64,000 nucleotides of DNA from Leptotrichia hongkongensis (GTDB lineage: Bacteria > Fusobacteriota > Fusobacteriia > Fusobacteriales > Leptotrichiaceae). Shown one piece after another: positions 18,468 through 27,384 of this stretch. Numbering within the stretch: the first letter of the stretch is position 1; every line of letters starts with the position of its first letter. The stretch is from contig NZ_JBGORW010000002.1 in NCBI RefSeq assembly GCF_041538065.1, positions 172,113-236,112 on the forward strand. The letters run 5' to 3'. The position numbers were made by a program, and so were the translations under genes. Under the pieces are notes generated by a model. That model saw nothing but the letters and a program-made list of their open reading frames with translations. It had not been told where the DNA came from and made no database searches.

Positions 18468-19844
18468 TCAAATAAATTCAACAAATACATCATTTGCAAG
18501 CAACATTCCTCTTTTTGTTAATCTAAGCCTTATTTCATAAGCATTTTTTACAATATTTCCATCTAAATCTTCATTATTTTTAACTTTATTTTTTATTTCT
18601 TTTTCTTTTGTTACGATATTTTTTTCAGCTTTTCTAGTATTTTTATCTAAAAATTCAACTTTTCTCACAACAAATTTTTCAAGTAGTTCATTTTTTATAA
18701 GTTTTTCAACTTTCTCATCCTCAAAATATTCAATTCCCTCTTGAATTAATCTTAGCCCCAGCATTTTCTTCAATTTTTCACTTTCGATTTCATCTACAAT
18801 TTCAATTGTATTTTCATCAATTGGCAAATTTCCGCTATCAATCAAATCATAATATTTCTTAAATGTTCTTACATTACTATGCCTATTTCCGCTATAATAG
18901 CTAGCAGCGCTCATTCCTACACCAACAAACTTTATATTTCTCCAATATTTCAAATTGTGTCTTCCACTATTTTTCTGTTTTTTCTTAATTATTTCAAAAT
19001 CTTCCACATTTTTCAATATTTCTTCATTATTTTTAATTTCTGAAAAATTTTGAAAACCTATTTTATTTTCTAAATCACAATTTTCACTAATATTTTTATT
19101 TTGCTCAAAATTCCCATCAATCCGTGCAAAATTTGATATTTCGTAATGACAATACCTATTTTCATTAAAAAATTCAATAATCATCTCATACATCTGAGCT
19201 TCTACATCCTGATCAATTTCCGACAGAATCCCCTTTTGCAATTTACTCCAGAAAACAGTCCCTTCCTCCCAGATAAGCGAGTAAATTGACACATTTTCAG
19301 GCTTTAATTCTTTTAAAATATTCAAATCCTTCTGCAAATCCTCAATACTTTGATTAGGAATTCCAAACATCAAATCCACAGTTATATTCTCAAATCCAGC
19401 TTCTCTAGCCATTTTATACACACTTATCGCCTCTTCTGAACTATGCTGTCTTCCAATAAATTTTAAAACGTGATTCTGAAAGCTCTGTATACCGATACTT
19501 AACCTATTTATCCCAATTTTCCAAATTTCCTTCAATTTTTCCAAAGTCATATCCGTTGGATTTAATTCCAAAGTAATTTCAGCATTTTCGCTCCACTCCA
19601 GTTCATCCATTATTTCTCTTATCATCTCAACTGGCAGTAATGATGGCGTTCCACCACCAAAATAAATCGTATCATACTTATATTTGGGATACATTCTCAT
19701 TTCCCTAATCAAATAATCTACATATTTTCTATATTCTTTCTCCATATTAATATACGTACAAAAATCACAATATTCGCATTTTTTGTCACAAAATGGGATA
19801 TGAATGTATATCGCATCAATATTTTTCTCTTTTATTTTTTCCAT
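18468..19844 (-). CDS. hemW: Radical SAM protein HemW (heme chaperone-like)
   Basis: The CxxxCxxC cluster motif is Cys19-Cys23-Cys26 in HIPFCDKKCEYCDF. The core strands IYFGGGTPS and RLSIGIQSFQ are typical of HemW/HemN-like proteins. At 458 residues it is longer than the usual 375 or so. A charged, Asn-rich insertion lies at about residues 245-300, and a Lys-rich one lies near the C-terminus. HemW binds heme and is thought to insert it into respiratory enzymes. No heme biosynthesis genes are seen in this window. A 56-base gap separates it from yggS. Confidence 0.9.
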   Translation of the reverse strand: MEKIKEKNIDAIYIHIPFCDKKCEYCDFCTYINMEKEYRKYVDYLIREMRMYPKYKYDTIYFGGGTPSLLPVEMIREIMDELEWSENAEITLELNPTDMTLEKLKEIWKIGINRLSIGIQSFQNHVLKFIGRQHSSEEAISVYKMAREAGFENITVDLMFGIPNQSIEDLQKDLNILKELKPENVSIYSLIWEEGTVFWSKLQKGILSEIDQDVEAQMYEMIIEFFNENRYCHYEISNFARIDGNFEQNKNISENCDLENKIGFQNFSEIKNNEEILKNVEDFEIIKKKQKNSGRHNLKYWRNIKFVGVGMSAASYYSGNRHSNVRTFKKYYDLIDSGNLPIDENTIEIVDEIESEKLKKMLGLRLIQEGIEYFEDEKVEKLIKNELLEKFVVRKVEFLDKNTRKAEKNIVTKEKEIKNKVKNNEDLDGNIVKNAYEIRLRLTKRGMLLANDVFVEFI

Positions 19845-19917
19845 ACTTTATTCTTTCCACAAATTCTCTCTAAAAATTTTATTGTTTTTTTTATTACAAA
19901 ATATCTATAGCTTTCTA

Positions 19918-19987
19918 ATAAAAAAGATCAGAAAAACTAAACTTTTGTCAAAAAATTAGACATTTAGTTTAAGTAATCTTCTGATCT
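19918..19987 (-). terminator. Terminator after the phosphoglucomutase gene
   Basis: AGATCAGAA at 19925 pairs with TTCTGATCT ending at 19987. An inner AACTAAA/TTTAGTT helix makes a long imperfect hairpin. On the minus strand a TTTTTT run follows. Confidence 0.75.
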
Positions 19988-19997
19988 CTTTAAAAAA

Positions 19998-21716
19998 TTA
20001 TAATCCTAAAAATTTTGAAAATTCTTCCATTGTCTTATCAAGTTTTGCTTTTACATTTTCATTTGAATCTGCATTTACACTAAAATAGAATTTGATTTTT
20101 GGCTCTGTTCCAGATGGACGGGCTGTAATGTAAGTGTCGTCTTCCAGAACAAATTGTAAAACGTTTTCTTTTGGTAATTTTATTTCAGTTTCTGCTCCTG
20201 TTTCCAAGTTGTATTCTTTGTGTGAAAAGAAATCACGTTTAATTTTAATCTTTTTACCAATCAGTTCGTCTTTTACGTTTTCTCTCAAATTAGTCATAAG
20301 AGCAGCCATTTGTTCACTTCCATCTTTTCCTTTAAGGGTCACAGATTTTATTCCTTCTAGATAATATCCAAATTCTTTATATAATTTTTGCAATTCTTCG
20401 TAAATTGAACTTCCGATCGAATCATAGTAAGTGGCCATTTCAGCGATTACCATTGAAGTTACTAGTGCATCCTTATCTCTTGCATGTGTTCCAATCAAAT
20501 ATCCGTAACTTTCCTCAAATCCAAATAAATATGTTCCATCCAATTCCTTATTTTCAAATTGTCTAATTTTTTCTCCAATATATTTAAATCCTGTCAATGT
20601 TTTCATAACTCCAATATTTTTTGAAGGTGCAACTACATCAATCATCGGTGTAGAAACAACTGTTGTTATAACTTTTGCATTTGCAGGAATGTCTTTCTTA
20701 TTATTTAGAAGATATTGTAGTAACAATAATCCAACTTGGTTTCCATTTGGATAATACCATTCATTTTTATCATCTTTTACAGCAATACCAACTCTATCTG
20801 CATCGGGATCATTTGCCATAACTATTTTTGCCCCAATTTCATCAGCTAATTTTACTCCAAGCTTAAATGCCGCTTTTTCTTCAGGATTTGCATAAGTTAC
20901 AGTTGGAAAGTTTCCATCTGGTTCAATTTGTTCCTTCACAACTTCAAAATTATACCCAAAATCAGATAAAATACGTTTCATTGGACGTCCACCCGTTCCA
21001 TGAAGTGGAGTGTAAACTATTTTGAAATTTTCTTTCCCTGGAATATCTGTTTTTAGAGTTTGTGTTTTTATTGCATCTAAATAATCATCATCAATTTTTC
21101 CATCCAATTGAATAATTAATCCTTTTTCTCTTCCTTCTGCTTCAGAAATTACTTTAATTTCTTCAAGAGTCTGAATTTTATTAACTTCAGCAACAATCGC
21201 AGGTGCATGAGGATCTACAACTTGAGCTCCATCATCCCAGTAAACCTTGTATCCGTTATATTCCACAGGGTTATGTGATGCAGTTACGACAATTCCAGCC
21301 ATAGTACCTTTATATCTTACCCCAAATGACAATTCAGGAGTAGAACGCAAATCTTCATAAATATATGCTTTAATTCCATTAGCAGCCATAACTCTCGCTG
21401 TATTCAAAGCATATTCCCTTGAACCAATTCTACAGTCATGAGCAATTATAATTCCTTTTTCCTTTGCCAATTTTTCATCGAATTTCAGCATATAATTTGC
21501 AAGCCCTTGAGTTGCTTTTCTAATTACATATTTATTAATTCTGTTAGTTCCAATCCCACGAACACCTCTAATTCCACCGGTTCCAAAGCTCAAATCCTTA
21601 AAAAATCTGTCTTCGATTTCCTTTTCATTTCCAGCTAAACTTCTTAATTCTTCCTTGTCTTTTTCATCAACAGCTTCTGAATTTAACCAGTATTCATATT
21701 TTTTCATATATTCCAT
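19998..21716 (-). CDS. Phosphoglucomutase/phosphomannomutase (PgcA-like)
   Basis: The 572-residue enzyme of the alpha-D-phosphohexomutase family interconverts sugar 1- and 6-phosphates. The catalytic phosphoserine is Ser147 in VVTASHNP. The metal loop is NDPDADRVG, the sugar-binding loop GFEESYGYL, and the phosphate-binding C-terminus RPSGTEPKIKFY. Length and motifs match PgcA-type phosphoglucomutases, which feed UDP-glucose and cell-envelope synthesis. It starts behind GGAGG and is followed by a strong terminator, so it is probably monocistronic. Confidence 0.94.
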   Translation of the reverse strand: MEYMKKYEYWLNSEAVDEKDKEELRSLAGNEKEIEDRFFKDLSFGTGGIRGVRGIGTNRINKYVIRKATQGLANYMLKFDEKLAKEKGIIIAHDCRIGSREYALNTARVMAANGIKAYIYEDLRSTPELSFGVRYKGTMAGIVVTASHNPVEYNGYKVYWDDGAQVVDPHAPAIVAEVNKIQTLEEIKVISEAEGREKGLIIQLDGKIDDDYLDAIKTQTLKTDIPGKENFKIVYTPLHGTGGRPMKRILSDFGYNFEVVKEQIEPDGNFPTVTYANPEEKAAFKLGVKLADEIGAKIVMANDPDADRVGIAVKDDKNEWYYPNGNQVGLLLLQYLLNNKKDIPANAKVITTVVSTPMIDVVAPSKNIGVMKTLTGFKYIGEKIRQFENKELDGTYLFGFEESYGYLIGTHARDKDALVTSMVIAEMATYYDSIGSSIYEELQKLYKEFGYYLEGIKSVTLKGKDGSEQMAALMTNLRENVKDELIGKKIKIKRDFFSHKEYNLETGAETEIKLPKENVLQFVLEDDTYITARPSGTEPKIKFYFSVNADSNENVKAKLDKTMEEFSKFLGL

Positions 21717-21796
21717 GGTATGCCTCCTAAAAATTTTCTATTCTCTATTAATTTTACCATATTAATTTAATTTAACAAATACTTAAACGAAAAAAA

Positions 21797-22987
21797 TTAC
21801 AATTTTTTTACTAAAATTAAAACTAATACAAAAAACATTACAATAATATTCACAGCAAATGGCAAAAAAGGGTTAAAATTTAATAAATGCCCTGATAACA
21901 GCGAACCTATAGCAGTTCCAAGCGAACCCACTGCAGATGCCACTCCCAGTATCTTCCCCTGATTTTCCTTATATCTCTGAGCAATAATCGTATTTCCAAG
22001 TGAGCGTACAATTTCATAAGTCATGGTATAAACTGCCATCAAAAGATATGGAGTTACACCAAATTTTACTCTGAACAAAATTACTCCCATCAATATTATT
22101 CCAGCAAAAATCAAAAATTTATAAATACTTTTTTCCTTAAATTTTTTTAAAAGTTTTCCTAGCAAAAATGCAGTTCCAAAAAAAGCAAGTAATGACGAAC
22201 ACATAACAAAAGTTCCAATTGTATCAGAAGAAACTTTTTCATAAAATTTCAAAAAATAGTTTAAAGCGCTTCCATAAGAATAAATTCCTATTCCTGAAAG
22301 TAAAATTATAAGACAGAAGAACTTGGAATACTCATCTAACTCCTTAATGTATCTAAAGGTTGCAAATGGGTTTAAGTCCTTTTTACTTTTTTCTTCCAAA
22401 TCATCATTCTTTTTCACAATTTCCTTCATAAGCAGCAAAATAATTATCGAAACAATGCTTCCACCAATAAACTGTAGTGCAAAAGAAGTTCTCGGATCAT
22501 TCGTAATAGTTGCAGCATATCCTCCTATTTTCTGCCCAATTGCTCCACCGATTACAGTTGCAGAACTTACTTTAGCAATATTCTTAGCCTTTTCTTCTTT
22601 TTCAGATAGCTGACTCACATATCCAAATGCCACAGCAAATGTTCCCCCCGAAGCAAATCCCGAAATCATCCTTGCCAAAAATATAAGCGGCAAATTCGTC
22701 CCAAATCCAAATATAAGCTGTGACATCCCATAACAAAATGGCATAAATACAAATATCCTCTTCATCCCAACTCTATCTGCCAAAGCCCCCAAATAAGGCG
22801 AAGAAATAAACATAGCCGTACTCATAAATGCCAATAATTCACCTGAAATACTCTTTTTCCACCCTCTCAATTCAATTAGTGCAGGTGTAGCGGGATGCCC
22901 TAAATTATAAACAATAATGCATAAAAACATCAATATTATCATCTTATTAATATTTTTCTTCTTTTCAAATTCTTCATTTTTTTTCAT
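21797..22987 (-). CDS. MFS transporter
   Basis: This major facilitator superfamily protein has 396 residues and about 12 transmembrane helices. It has the inter-helix 2-3 motif GALADRVGMKR and a glycine-rich helix 5 (ATVIGGAIGQKIGGY). A charged central loop (about residues 190-210) separates the two halves. It resembles drug-proton antiporters, but the substrate cannot be inferred. A gap of 80 bases separates its stop from the phosphoglucomutase start. Confidence 0.85.
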   Translation of the reverse strand: MKKNEEFEKKKNINKMIILMFLCIIVYNLGHPATPALIELRGWKKSISGELLAFMSTAMFISSPYLGALADRVGMKRIFVFMPFCYGMSQLIFGFGTNLPLIFLARMISGFASGGTFAVAFGYVSQLSEKEEKAKNIAKVSSATVIGGAIGQKIGGYAATITNDPRTSFALQFIGGSIVSIIILLLMKEIVKKNDDLEEKSKKDLNPFATFRYIKELDEYSKFFCLIILLSGIGIYSYGSALNYFLKFYEKVSSDTIGTFVMCSSLLAFFGTAFLLGKLLKKFKEKSIYKFLIFAGIILMGVILFRVKFGVTPYLLMAVYTMTYEIVRSLGNTIIAQRYKENQGKILGVASAVGSLGTAIGSLLSGHLLNFNPFLPFAVNIIVMFFVLVLILVKKL

Positions 22988-23009
22988 TTATTTCTCCCTT
23001 AAATTTTTC

Positions 23010-23046
23010 CAAAAAAAAATCAATAAAATTATTTATTGATTTTCCT
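23010..23046 (-). terminator. Terminator after the TM2-domain gene
   Basis: AAATCAATAAA and TTTATTGATTT form an 11-bp stem with a three-base loop, followed on the minus strand by a run of T. It separates the TM2 gene from the MFS gene. Confidence 0.8.
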
Positions 23047-23069
23047 TTTCTAAATATTCTTAAAACTTA

Positions 23070-23357
23070 CTAATCTGATATTCTACCAAATTCATCAGCC
23101 GGTTTTTGTATTGCTTTTACTATTTGGATAACACATATTACAAATTCAACGAAAAGAATTACCATTCCAATCAATAAAATATATGTTAATACTCCTATTA
23201 TTCCTGCAATTAAAAAATATATTCCTTCCTGTTTTCTACCTGCATAAAAAGCATGGATTCCAAAAGCTCCAAAAAACCAAGCTAGTAAACAATAAATTAC
23301 TTTATTATACTTATGATTCTCATTTGATGTGTTTTCAGGTAAATTAGTTTCTGACAT
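23070..23357 (-). CDS. TM2-domain membrane protein
   Basis: This small protein has 95 residues and two transmembrane helices joined by a tight turn. The TM2-family signature is AWFFGAFGIHAFYAGRK. A short polar N-terminal segment precedes the helices. Its function is unknown. The start follows AGGAGG, and it lies 29 bases after ybaB on the same strand, so both may be co-transcribed before the terminator at 23010-23046. Confidence 0.85.
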   Translation of the reverse strand: MSETNLPENTSNENHKYNKVIYCLLAWFFGAFGIHAFYAGRKQEGIYFLIAGIIGVLTYILLIGMVILFVEFVICVIQIVKAIQKPADEFGRISD

Positions 23358-23386
23358 AACAAATCCTCCTTAAATCTATTTATTTA

Positions 23387-23746
23387 TTAAAATAATCCTG
23401 GAATACTTACTCCACCAGTAACTACTTCCATTTCTTTTTCAGCCATTTCTTCAGCTTTATCCAAGATTTCATTTACTGCGTTTATGATTAAATCTGAAAC
23501 AATAGTTGCATCATTTTCTTCAATTGCATCTTTTAATACATCTAATGAAATTGATAAATCTACAATTTTTTTCTGTCCATTTGCTTTTACAGTAATTCCT
23601 CCACCAGCAACAGATGTTTCTACAAATTTATCTTTTAATCCTTCTTGAATTTTTAACATTTCTTGTTGCATCACTTGAGCTTGTTTGATTATATCCTGCT
23701 GATTTCCACCAGATTTGTTTCCTGCTCCTTTTATTTTTCTAACCAT
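23387..23746 (-). CDS. YbaB/EbfC nucleoid-associated protein
   Basis: The 119-residue protein is the usual size for the YbaB/EbfC family, small homodimeric DNA-binding proteins. Characteristic features are the N-terminal helix rich in Gln and Met (QAQVMQQEML), the strand segment VETSVAGGGITVKANGQKK, and the C-terminal EKEMEVVTGGVSIPGLF. The family often lies beside dnaX and recR, but here it is next to a TM2 protein and tRNA genes. The start follows GGAGG. Confidence 0.92.
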   Translation of the reverse strand: MVRKIKGAGNKSGGNQQDIIKQAQVMQQEMLKIQEGLKDKFVETSVAGGGITVKANGQKKIVDLSISLDVLKDAIEENDATIVSDLIINAVNEILDKAEEMAEKEMEVVTGGVSIPGLF

Positions 23747-23813
23747 AGTTGATAATTCCTCCTGCGAATTATAATTTAATATTTATAATAATTTTTATTT
23801 TTATAAAAAAAAA

Positions 23814-23898
23814 TGGTGGAGAGGGAAGGATTCGAACCTTCGAAGGCTGAGCCGGCAGATTTACAGTCTGATCCCTTTGGCCACTCGGGAACCTCTCC
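23814..23898 (-). tRNA. tRNA-Tyr(GTA)
   Basis: Minus-strand cloverleaf with anticodon GTA in the loop CTGTAAA, a long variable arm, a TTCGAATCC T-loop and an encoded CCA end. It is the last tRNA of the five-gene cluster in transcription order. Confidence 0.95.
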
Positions 23899-23921
23899 AC
23901 AACATTCTAAATTTTAAATAG

Positions 23922-23997
<76 letters not shown>

Positions 23998-24003
23998 ATT
24001 AAA

Positions 24004-24080
24004 TGGCGGAAGTGACGAGACTCGAACTCGCGACATCTTGCGTGACAGGCAAGCACTCTAACCAACTGAGCTACACCTCC
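24004..24080 (-). tRNA. tRNA-Asp(GTC)
   Basis: Minus-strand cloverleaf with anticodon GTC in the loop CTGTCAC, acceptor GGAGGTG, discriminator G as expected for Asp, and encoded CCA. Confidence 0.95.
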
Positions 24081-24084
24081 ATAA

Positions 24085-24160
24085 TGGTGGTCACAATTGG
24101 GATCGAACCAATGACCCCCTGCTTGTAAGGCAGGTGCTCTCCCAGCTGAGCTATGCGACC
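24085..24160 (-). tRNA. tRNA-Val(TAC)
   Basis: Minus-strand cloverleaf with anticodon TAC in the loop CTTACAA, acceptor GGTCGCA, T-loop TTCGATCCC and encoded CCA. Confidence 0.95.
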
Positions 24161-24204
24161 ATAAATATTCACCATTTAATATTTTAATTATTCAATTTTA
24201 AACT

Positions 24205-24279
24205 TGGTACGGCCTAGGGGGATCGAACCCCTGTTACCGGGATGAAAACCCGAGGTCCTAACCACTAGACGAAGGCCGC
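24205..24279 (-). tRNA. tRNA-Glu(TTC)
   Basis: Minus-strand cloverleaf with anticodon TTC in the loop TTTTCAT, T-loop TTCGATCCC and encoded CCA. The first acceptor pair is a G-U wobble. It is the first gene of the cluster, nearest the promoter. Confidence 0.93.
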
Positions 24280-24323
24280 ACATTCATTCCCTTATTTGTT
24301 ATTATCACTAACAGACAAGAAAT

Positions 24324-24352
24324 ATAATATCATATTTGATTTTATTTGTCAA
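24324..24352 (-). promoter_or_regulatory. Promoter of the tRNA cluster
   Basis: Minus-strand TTGACA (24347-24352) and TATTAT (24324-24329) are spaced by 17 bases, about 45 bases before tRNA-Glu. This is a near-consensus sigma-70 promoter. Confidence 0.85.
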
Positions 24353-24397
24353 CAATTTTTTCAAAAAAAATTGTTTCTCTTCAAAATTAACTATTTT

Positions 24398-24988
24398 CTA
24401 TATTTTTATTACAATAATTTTCTGTAATCTATTCAATTCATCTTCAATTTCATCATTTGCTAATATCTTCATTGTTACCCTATTTGAATAATTTTTTTCC
24501 AATATTTCAATTCCAAATTTTGGGGTATTTTCATTCAAGAATGCTTCCATTTCTGAAGTATATTCATAGTCATAATCTATTATAAAAATAGATTTTTCAA
24601 CATAGTCTATAATTTTTGCTTCATTAACAGCTAGTTTTGCTGTTTTGGCATAATTTCTTATAAGTCCACCAGCTCCCAGTTTTACTCCTCCAAAATACCT
24701 TGTCGCAACTAATGCCACATTATATACATCCAAAATATTTAATATTTCTGCCATTGGTTTTCCTGCTGTATTGCTTGGTTCTCCATCGTCATTATATTTA
24801 AAATATTCCTGCCCATTTTCCATTACTCTGTAAAGTGGCACATTGTGAGTTGCATTTGGATGCATTTTTTTGATAGAATCAATAAATTTTTCTGCTTCAA
24901 TTGCTGTCGAAACTGGCTTAATGTATCCGATAAACTTCGATTTTTTTTCTTCAAATTCAATTGTTGTTTCTTTTGCTACAGTTTTCAA
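24398..24988 (-). CDS. YigZ/IMPACT-family protein
   Basis: The 196-residue protein has the UPF0029/IMPACT N-terminal domain. Its signature is the segment from VATRYFGG through the glycine-rich LGAGGLIRNY, with AGKPM just before it. A smaller C-terminal DUF1949-like domain follows from about residue 135. The family is widespread, and its bacterial role is unclear (a link to translation or peptidase-like activity has been suggested). It is a single gene between the tRNA promoter and the terminator of the next minus-strand operon. The start follows a GGAGG-type site. Confidence 0.88.
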   Translation of the reverse strand: MKTVAKETTIEFEEKKSKFIGYIKPVSTAIEAEKFIDSIKKMHPNATHNVPLYRVMENGQEYFKYNDDGEPSNTAGKPMAEILNILDVYNVALVATRYFGGVKLGAGGLIRNYAKTAKLAVNEAKIIDYVEKSIFIIDYDYEYTSEMEAFLNENTPKFGIEILEKNYSNRVTMKILANDEIEDELNRLQKIIVIKI

Positions 24989-25042
24989 CTTTTCCTCCTT
25001 TCGTTCTATAAATTTAAAATGATATTTATTATGTTATCATAA

Positions 25043-25095
25043 AAATAAAACTCAGACAACCTATTTTTGCAATCAAGTTCATCTGAGTTTCTATA
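25043..25095 (-). terminator. Terminator after the 25199-26353 gene
   Basis: AACTCAGA and TCTGAGTT form an 8-bp stem around a 25-base loop. On the minus strand TTTTATTTTT follows. It lies just after the out-of-frame stop at 25101 rather than after the annotated stop at 25199. Confidence 0.7.
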
Positions 25096-25100
25096 ATTTC

Positions 25101-25210
25101 TTATTGAGTTACTGGCTGTATCTGCACATATCCTTCCAACTGCTTAAATTTATTTGTACTTGTGAATTTCTTTTGTATCCTATTATAATCGACATCTGTC
25201 AGCTTTTTAT
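25101..25210 (-). pseudogene. Out-of-frame C-terminal extension of the 25199-26353 gene
   Basis: In the -1 frame the sequence reads on from the end of the gene for about 35 codons, as KKLTDVDYNRIQKKF and then a segment ending in YVQIQPVTQ. The stop is TAA at 25101-25103. The composition is protein-like, and the intrinsic terminator lies directly after this stop. One missing A in the A5 run near 25205 would explain the break. This could be a true mutation, an assembly error or ribosomal frameshifting. Confidence 0.55.
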
Positions 25211-26353
25211 ATGATTTTTATTTTGAGTCTTCCCAGCCTTCTCCTTTTCCTTTTTTCTCTCATTTTCTAAAACTTCATCCAGCAGTTTAATTACTCTTGT
25301 ATTTTCAAATTCTTTTCGATATTTTGATACCACATTATCATCAGCAACAGAAAGCATTTGTGCGACTGCAAGATACAATGCCAGCTCTGACTGTTCGTTA
25401 AAATAAACGTCTTCATAGCTCACATCTTTTGTCGAAACATTGTCAAGATAATATTTTACAGCATTTTCTATTCCATAGTTCATCATATTTTTCGCTATTT
25501 TTACTTCTGCGATTTTTAATTTAAATCCTCTTATATAGTCATCTGGAATCCCAAACTCCTTTTGATTTTTCGGAATTTTAAAATAATTAATTATTCGTTC
25601 ATATTTACTAATTTCTTGTTTTTGAGTATCTAGAGTTTCCTTTCCGTTATCAAGAATCTCCTTTACACTTTCACTATAAGTTTGTGTATTTTCTAATACT
25701 TCTTCCTTATCTAAATCATCTTTTTTATCCTTATTTTCAATAATTCCCTTTTTATTATCGTATAAAAATCCATTAGGCAAATCATTTGCCTCATTATTAG
25801 TTTTATCTTCCTCTTCAGTCAAATAGTCACCTAATGTTTCAATAAACTTTACCATATCCAAATTCTCGCTTAATGTGTCAACAAGTTCCATCACTGCTGA
25901 ATTTTTATAGTAACGTTTTATAAGATTGTAATAAAATTTTGCTTTTTTTTCATCGCCTTTTAACTTGTAATAGGTAAATTCGTTTGAAAGTTTATCAAAT
26001 CTCGTTGAATAAGGAGCAATTTTATCCATATATTCCCTTGCTTTTTTAAAGTCCTTCTTTCCCCCTACTATGTAGGCTCCTACAAGAACTGATCCTAATG
26101 TTTCATTTCTTTCATCTTTTTCATAAATTTCCTTTAATTTCAAAAGGTTATCATTTTCATGCCCATCTTCTGTAAAAAAATTTTTTTCATCTTTAATATC
26201 ATATTCAAATTTTATTGTTTCATCAATAACACTTTGCTTTATACCAATTTTTGAAAGCCTGTCCTGTATAAGTTCAGCTCTAGTATATGCTGGTAATTCG
26301 TATCCTAAAGAAAAAAATACTGGCAATGATAATGATACAAAAATTTTTTTCAT
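25199..26353 (-). CDS. Secreted helical-repeat protein, unknown function (paralogue 1)
   Basis: This 384-residue protein has a signal peptide (about residues 1-18, ending in FSLGYE). The rest is helical and strongly charged, with TPR-like helix pairs around residues 70-170 and a Lys/Glu-rich tail. Its N-terminal region (ELIQDRLSKIGIKQ, then IDETIKFEYDIKD) matches the neighbouring gene at 26371, so the two are tandem paralogues. It probably sits in the periplasm. The last codons are doubtful because an alternative frame continues to 25101. I do not recognise a family. Confidence 0.7.
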   Translation of the reverse strand: MKKIFVSLSLPVFFSLGYELPAYTRAELIQDRLSKIGIKQSVIDETIKFEYDIKDEKNFFTEDGHENDNLLKLKEIYEKDERNETLGSVLVGAYIVGGKKDFKKAREYMDKIAPYSTRFDKLSNEFTYYKLKGDEKKAKFYYNLIKRYYKNSAVMELVDTLSENLDMVKFIETLGDYLTEEEDKTNNEANDLPNGFLYDNKKGIIENKDKKDDLDKEEVLENTQTYSESVKEILDNGKETLDTQKQEISKYERIINYFKIPKNQKEFGIPDDYIRGFKLKIAEVKIAKNMMNYGIENAVKYYLDNVSTKDVSYEDVYFNEQSELALYLAVAQMLSVADDNVVSKYRKEFENTRVIKLLDEVLENERKKEKEKAGKTQNKNHIKS

Positions 26354-26370
26354 AAACTTTCTCCTCTTTC

Positions 26371-27261
26371 CTAATTTACCATTTTTGATAAGAAATCCTT
26401 GTCCTTTTCAGTTTCAGTCTGGATTTTCTTAGCAATCCAAGTATCTTCCAATTTTGCTCCATTGCTTATTTTTAACAAATCTTCTTTTATTTCCTCATTC
26501 ATTATTACAACATTAAAGTAAAGTATAACTTCAGCCCGTAAATTATAATTTTGTATTTCTTCACTTATATTCTCGTTCACAATATTGTCAAGATACTCTG
26601 CAACAGCAGTTTTTACCTCTCCTTTATCAAATAAATTACGGATTTTATTCAAATAATAAGTCAATTTCATAAAATAGTATTCTTCATCAGAAACTCCGAT
26701 TTTTCGTCTTTCGCTCTCATTTTTTAATAATTTCAAAACTTTTTCTGTAAGCATCTGTTTTTCTTCAAAGTTCTTTGCCACAAAAATTTTTGCTAATGTT
26801 ACTATTACTGTATCTTTATATTTTTTAGGAATTTCATCCATATATTTTTCAAAACTTGACATATCTCCCTTATCTAGAGCGTACATCATTTTTGAAAAAG
26901 TTTTTTCGTATTCATAAGGCGTATATTTTACAAATAAGTCAAGATATTTTTTATAATCTCCACTTATTTTAGATTCAAAAATAGTAATTAGAGCTTGAGC
27001 AGCTATATAGTTTCTCTCATCCTTCTGAAGAAGTTTTTCAAGTTTTGCCACTCTTTCACGAATAATTTTTTCATCATTTTCAAAATATTCTGTATCTCTA
27101 ATTTCATAATCCAAAGCTATCGTTTCATCAATTAAAGCCTGCTTTATACCAAGCTTTGATAAAGTTTCCTGAATTTTTTCCTTTTGTGTAAATCCATACA
27201 CCTCAAAATTTATTGCAAAAAATATTCCTAAAATCAAAAATAATTTTTTCATCTTTACCAC
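26371..27261 (-). CDS. Secreted helical-repeat protein, unknown function (paralogue 2)
   Basis: This 296-residue protein has a signal peptide (residues 1-22, ending in FEVYG), followed by a helical, charged body. The segment IQETLSKLGIKQALIDETIA is shared with the adjacent 384-residue protein, which implies tandem duplication. Helix pairs at about residues 65-160 suggest a TPR-like fold. It precedes its paralogue by 17 bases in the same operon. An alternative start is the internal Met at residue 4 (MKKLFLILG), which fits a signal peptide better. Function unknown. Confidence 0.7.
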   Translation of the reverse strand: MVKMKKLFLILGIFFAINFEVYGFTQKEKIQETLSKLGIKQALIDETIALDYEIRDTEYFENDEKIIRERVAKLEKLLQKDERNYIAAQALITIFESKISGDYKKYLDLFVKYTPYEYEKTFSKMMYALDKGDMSSFEKYMDEIPKKYKDTVIVTLAKIFVAKNFEEKQMLTEKVLKLLKNESERRKIGVSDEEYYFMKLTYYLNKIRNLFDKGEVKTAVAEYLDNIVNENISEEIQNYNLRAEVILYFNVVIMNEEIKEDLLKISNGAKLEDTWIAKKIQTETEKDKDFLSKMVN

Positions 27262-27384
27262 ATCCTTAAACTTTGATAAAAATACCTTTTCTAATATTTA
27301 AACTTACCTTCAAAATTGTAATACTATATTATATCCCATATTTTTGATTTTCAAAATTTTTTATTGAATTTTCTTATAATTTTT

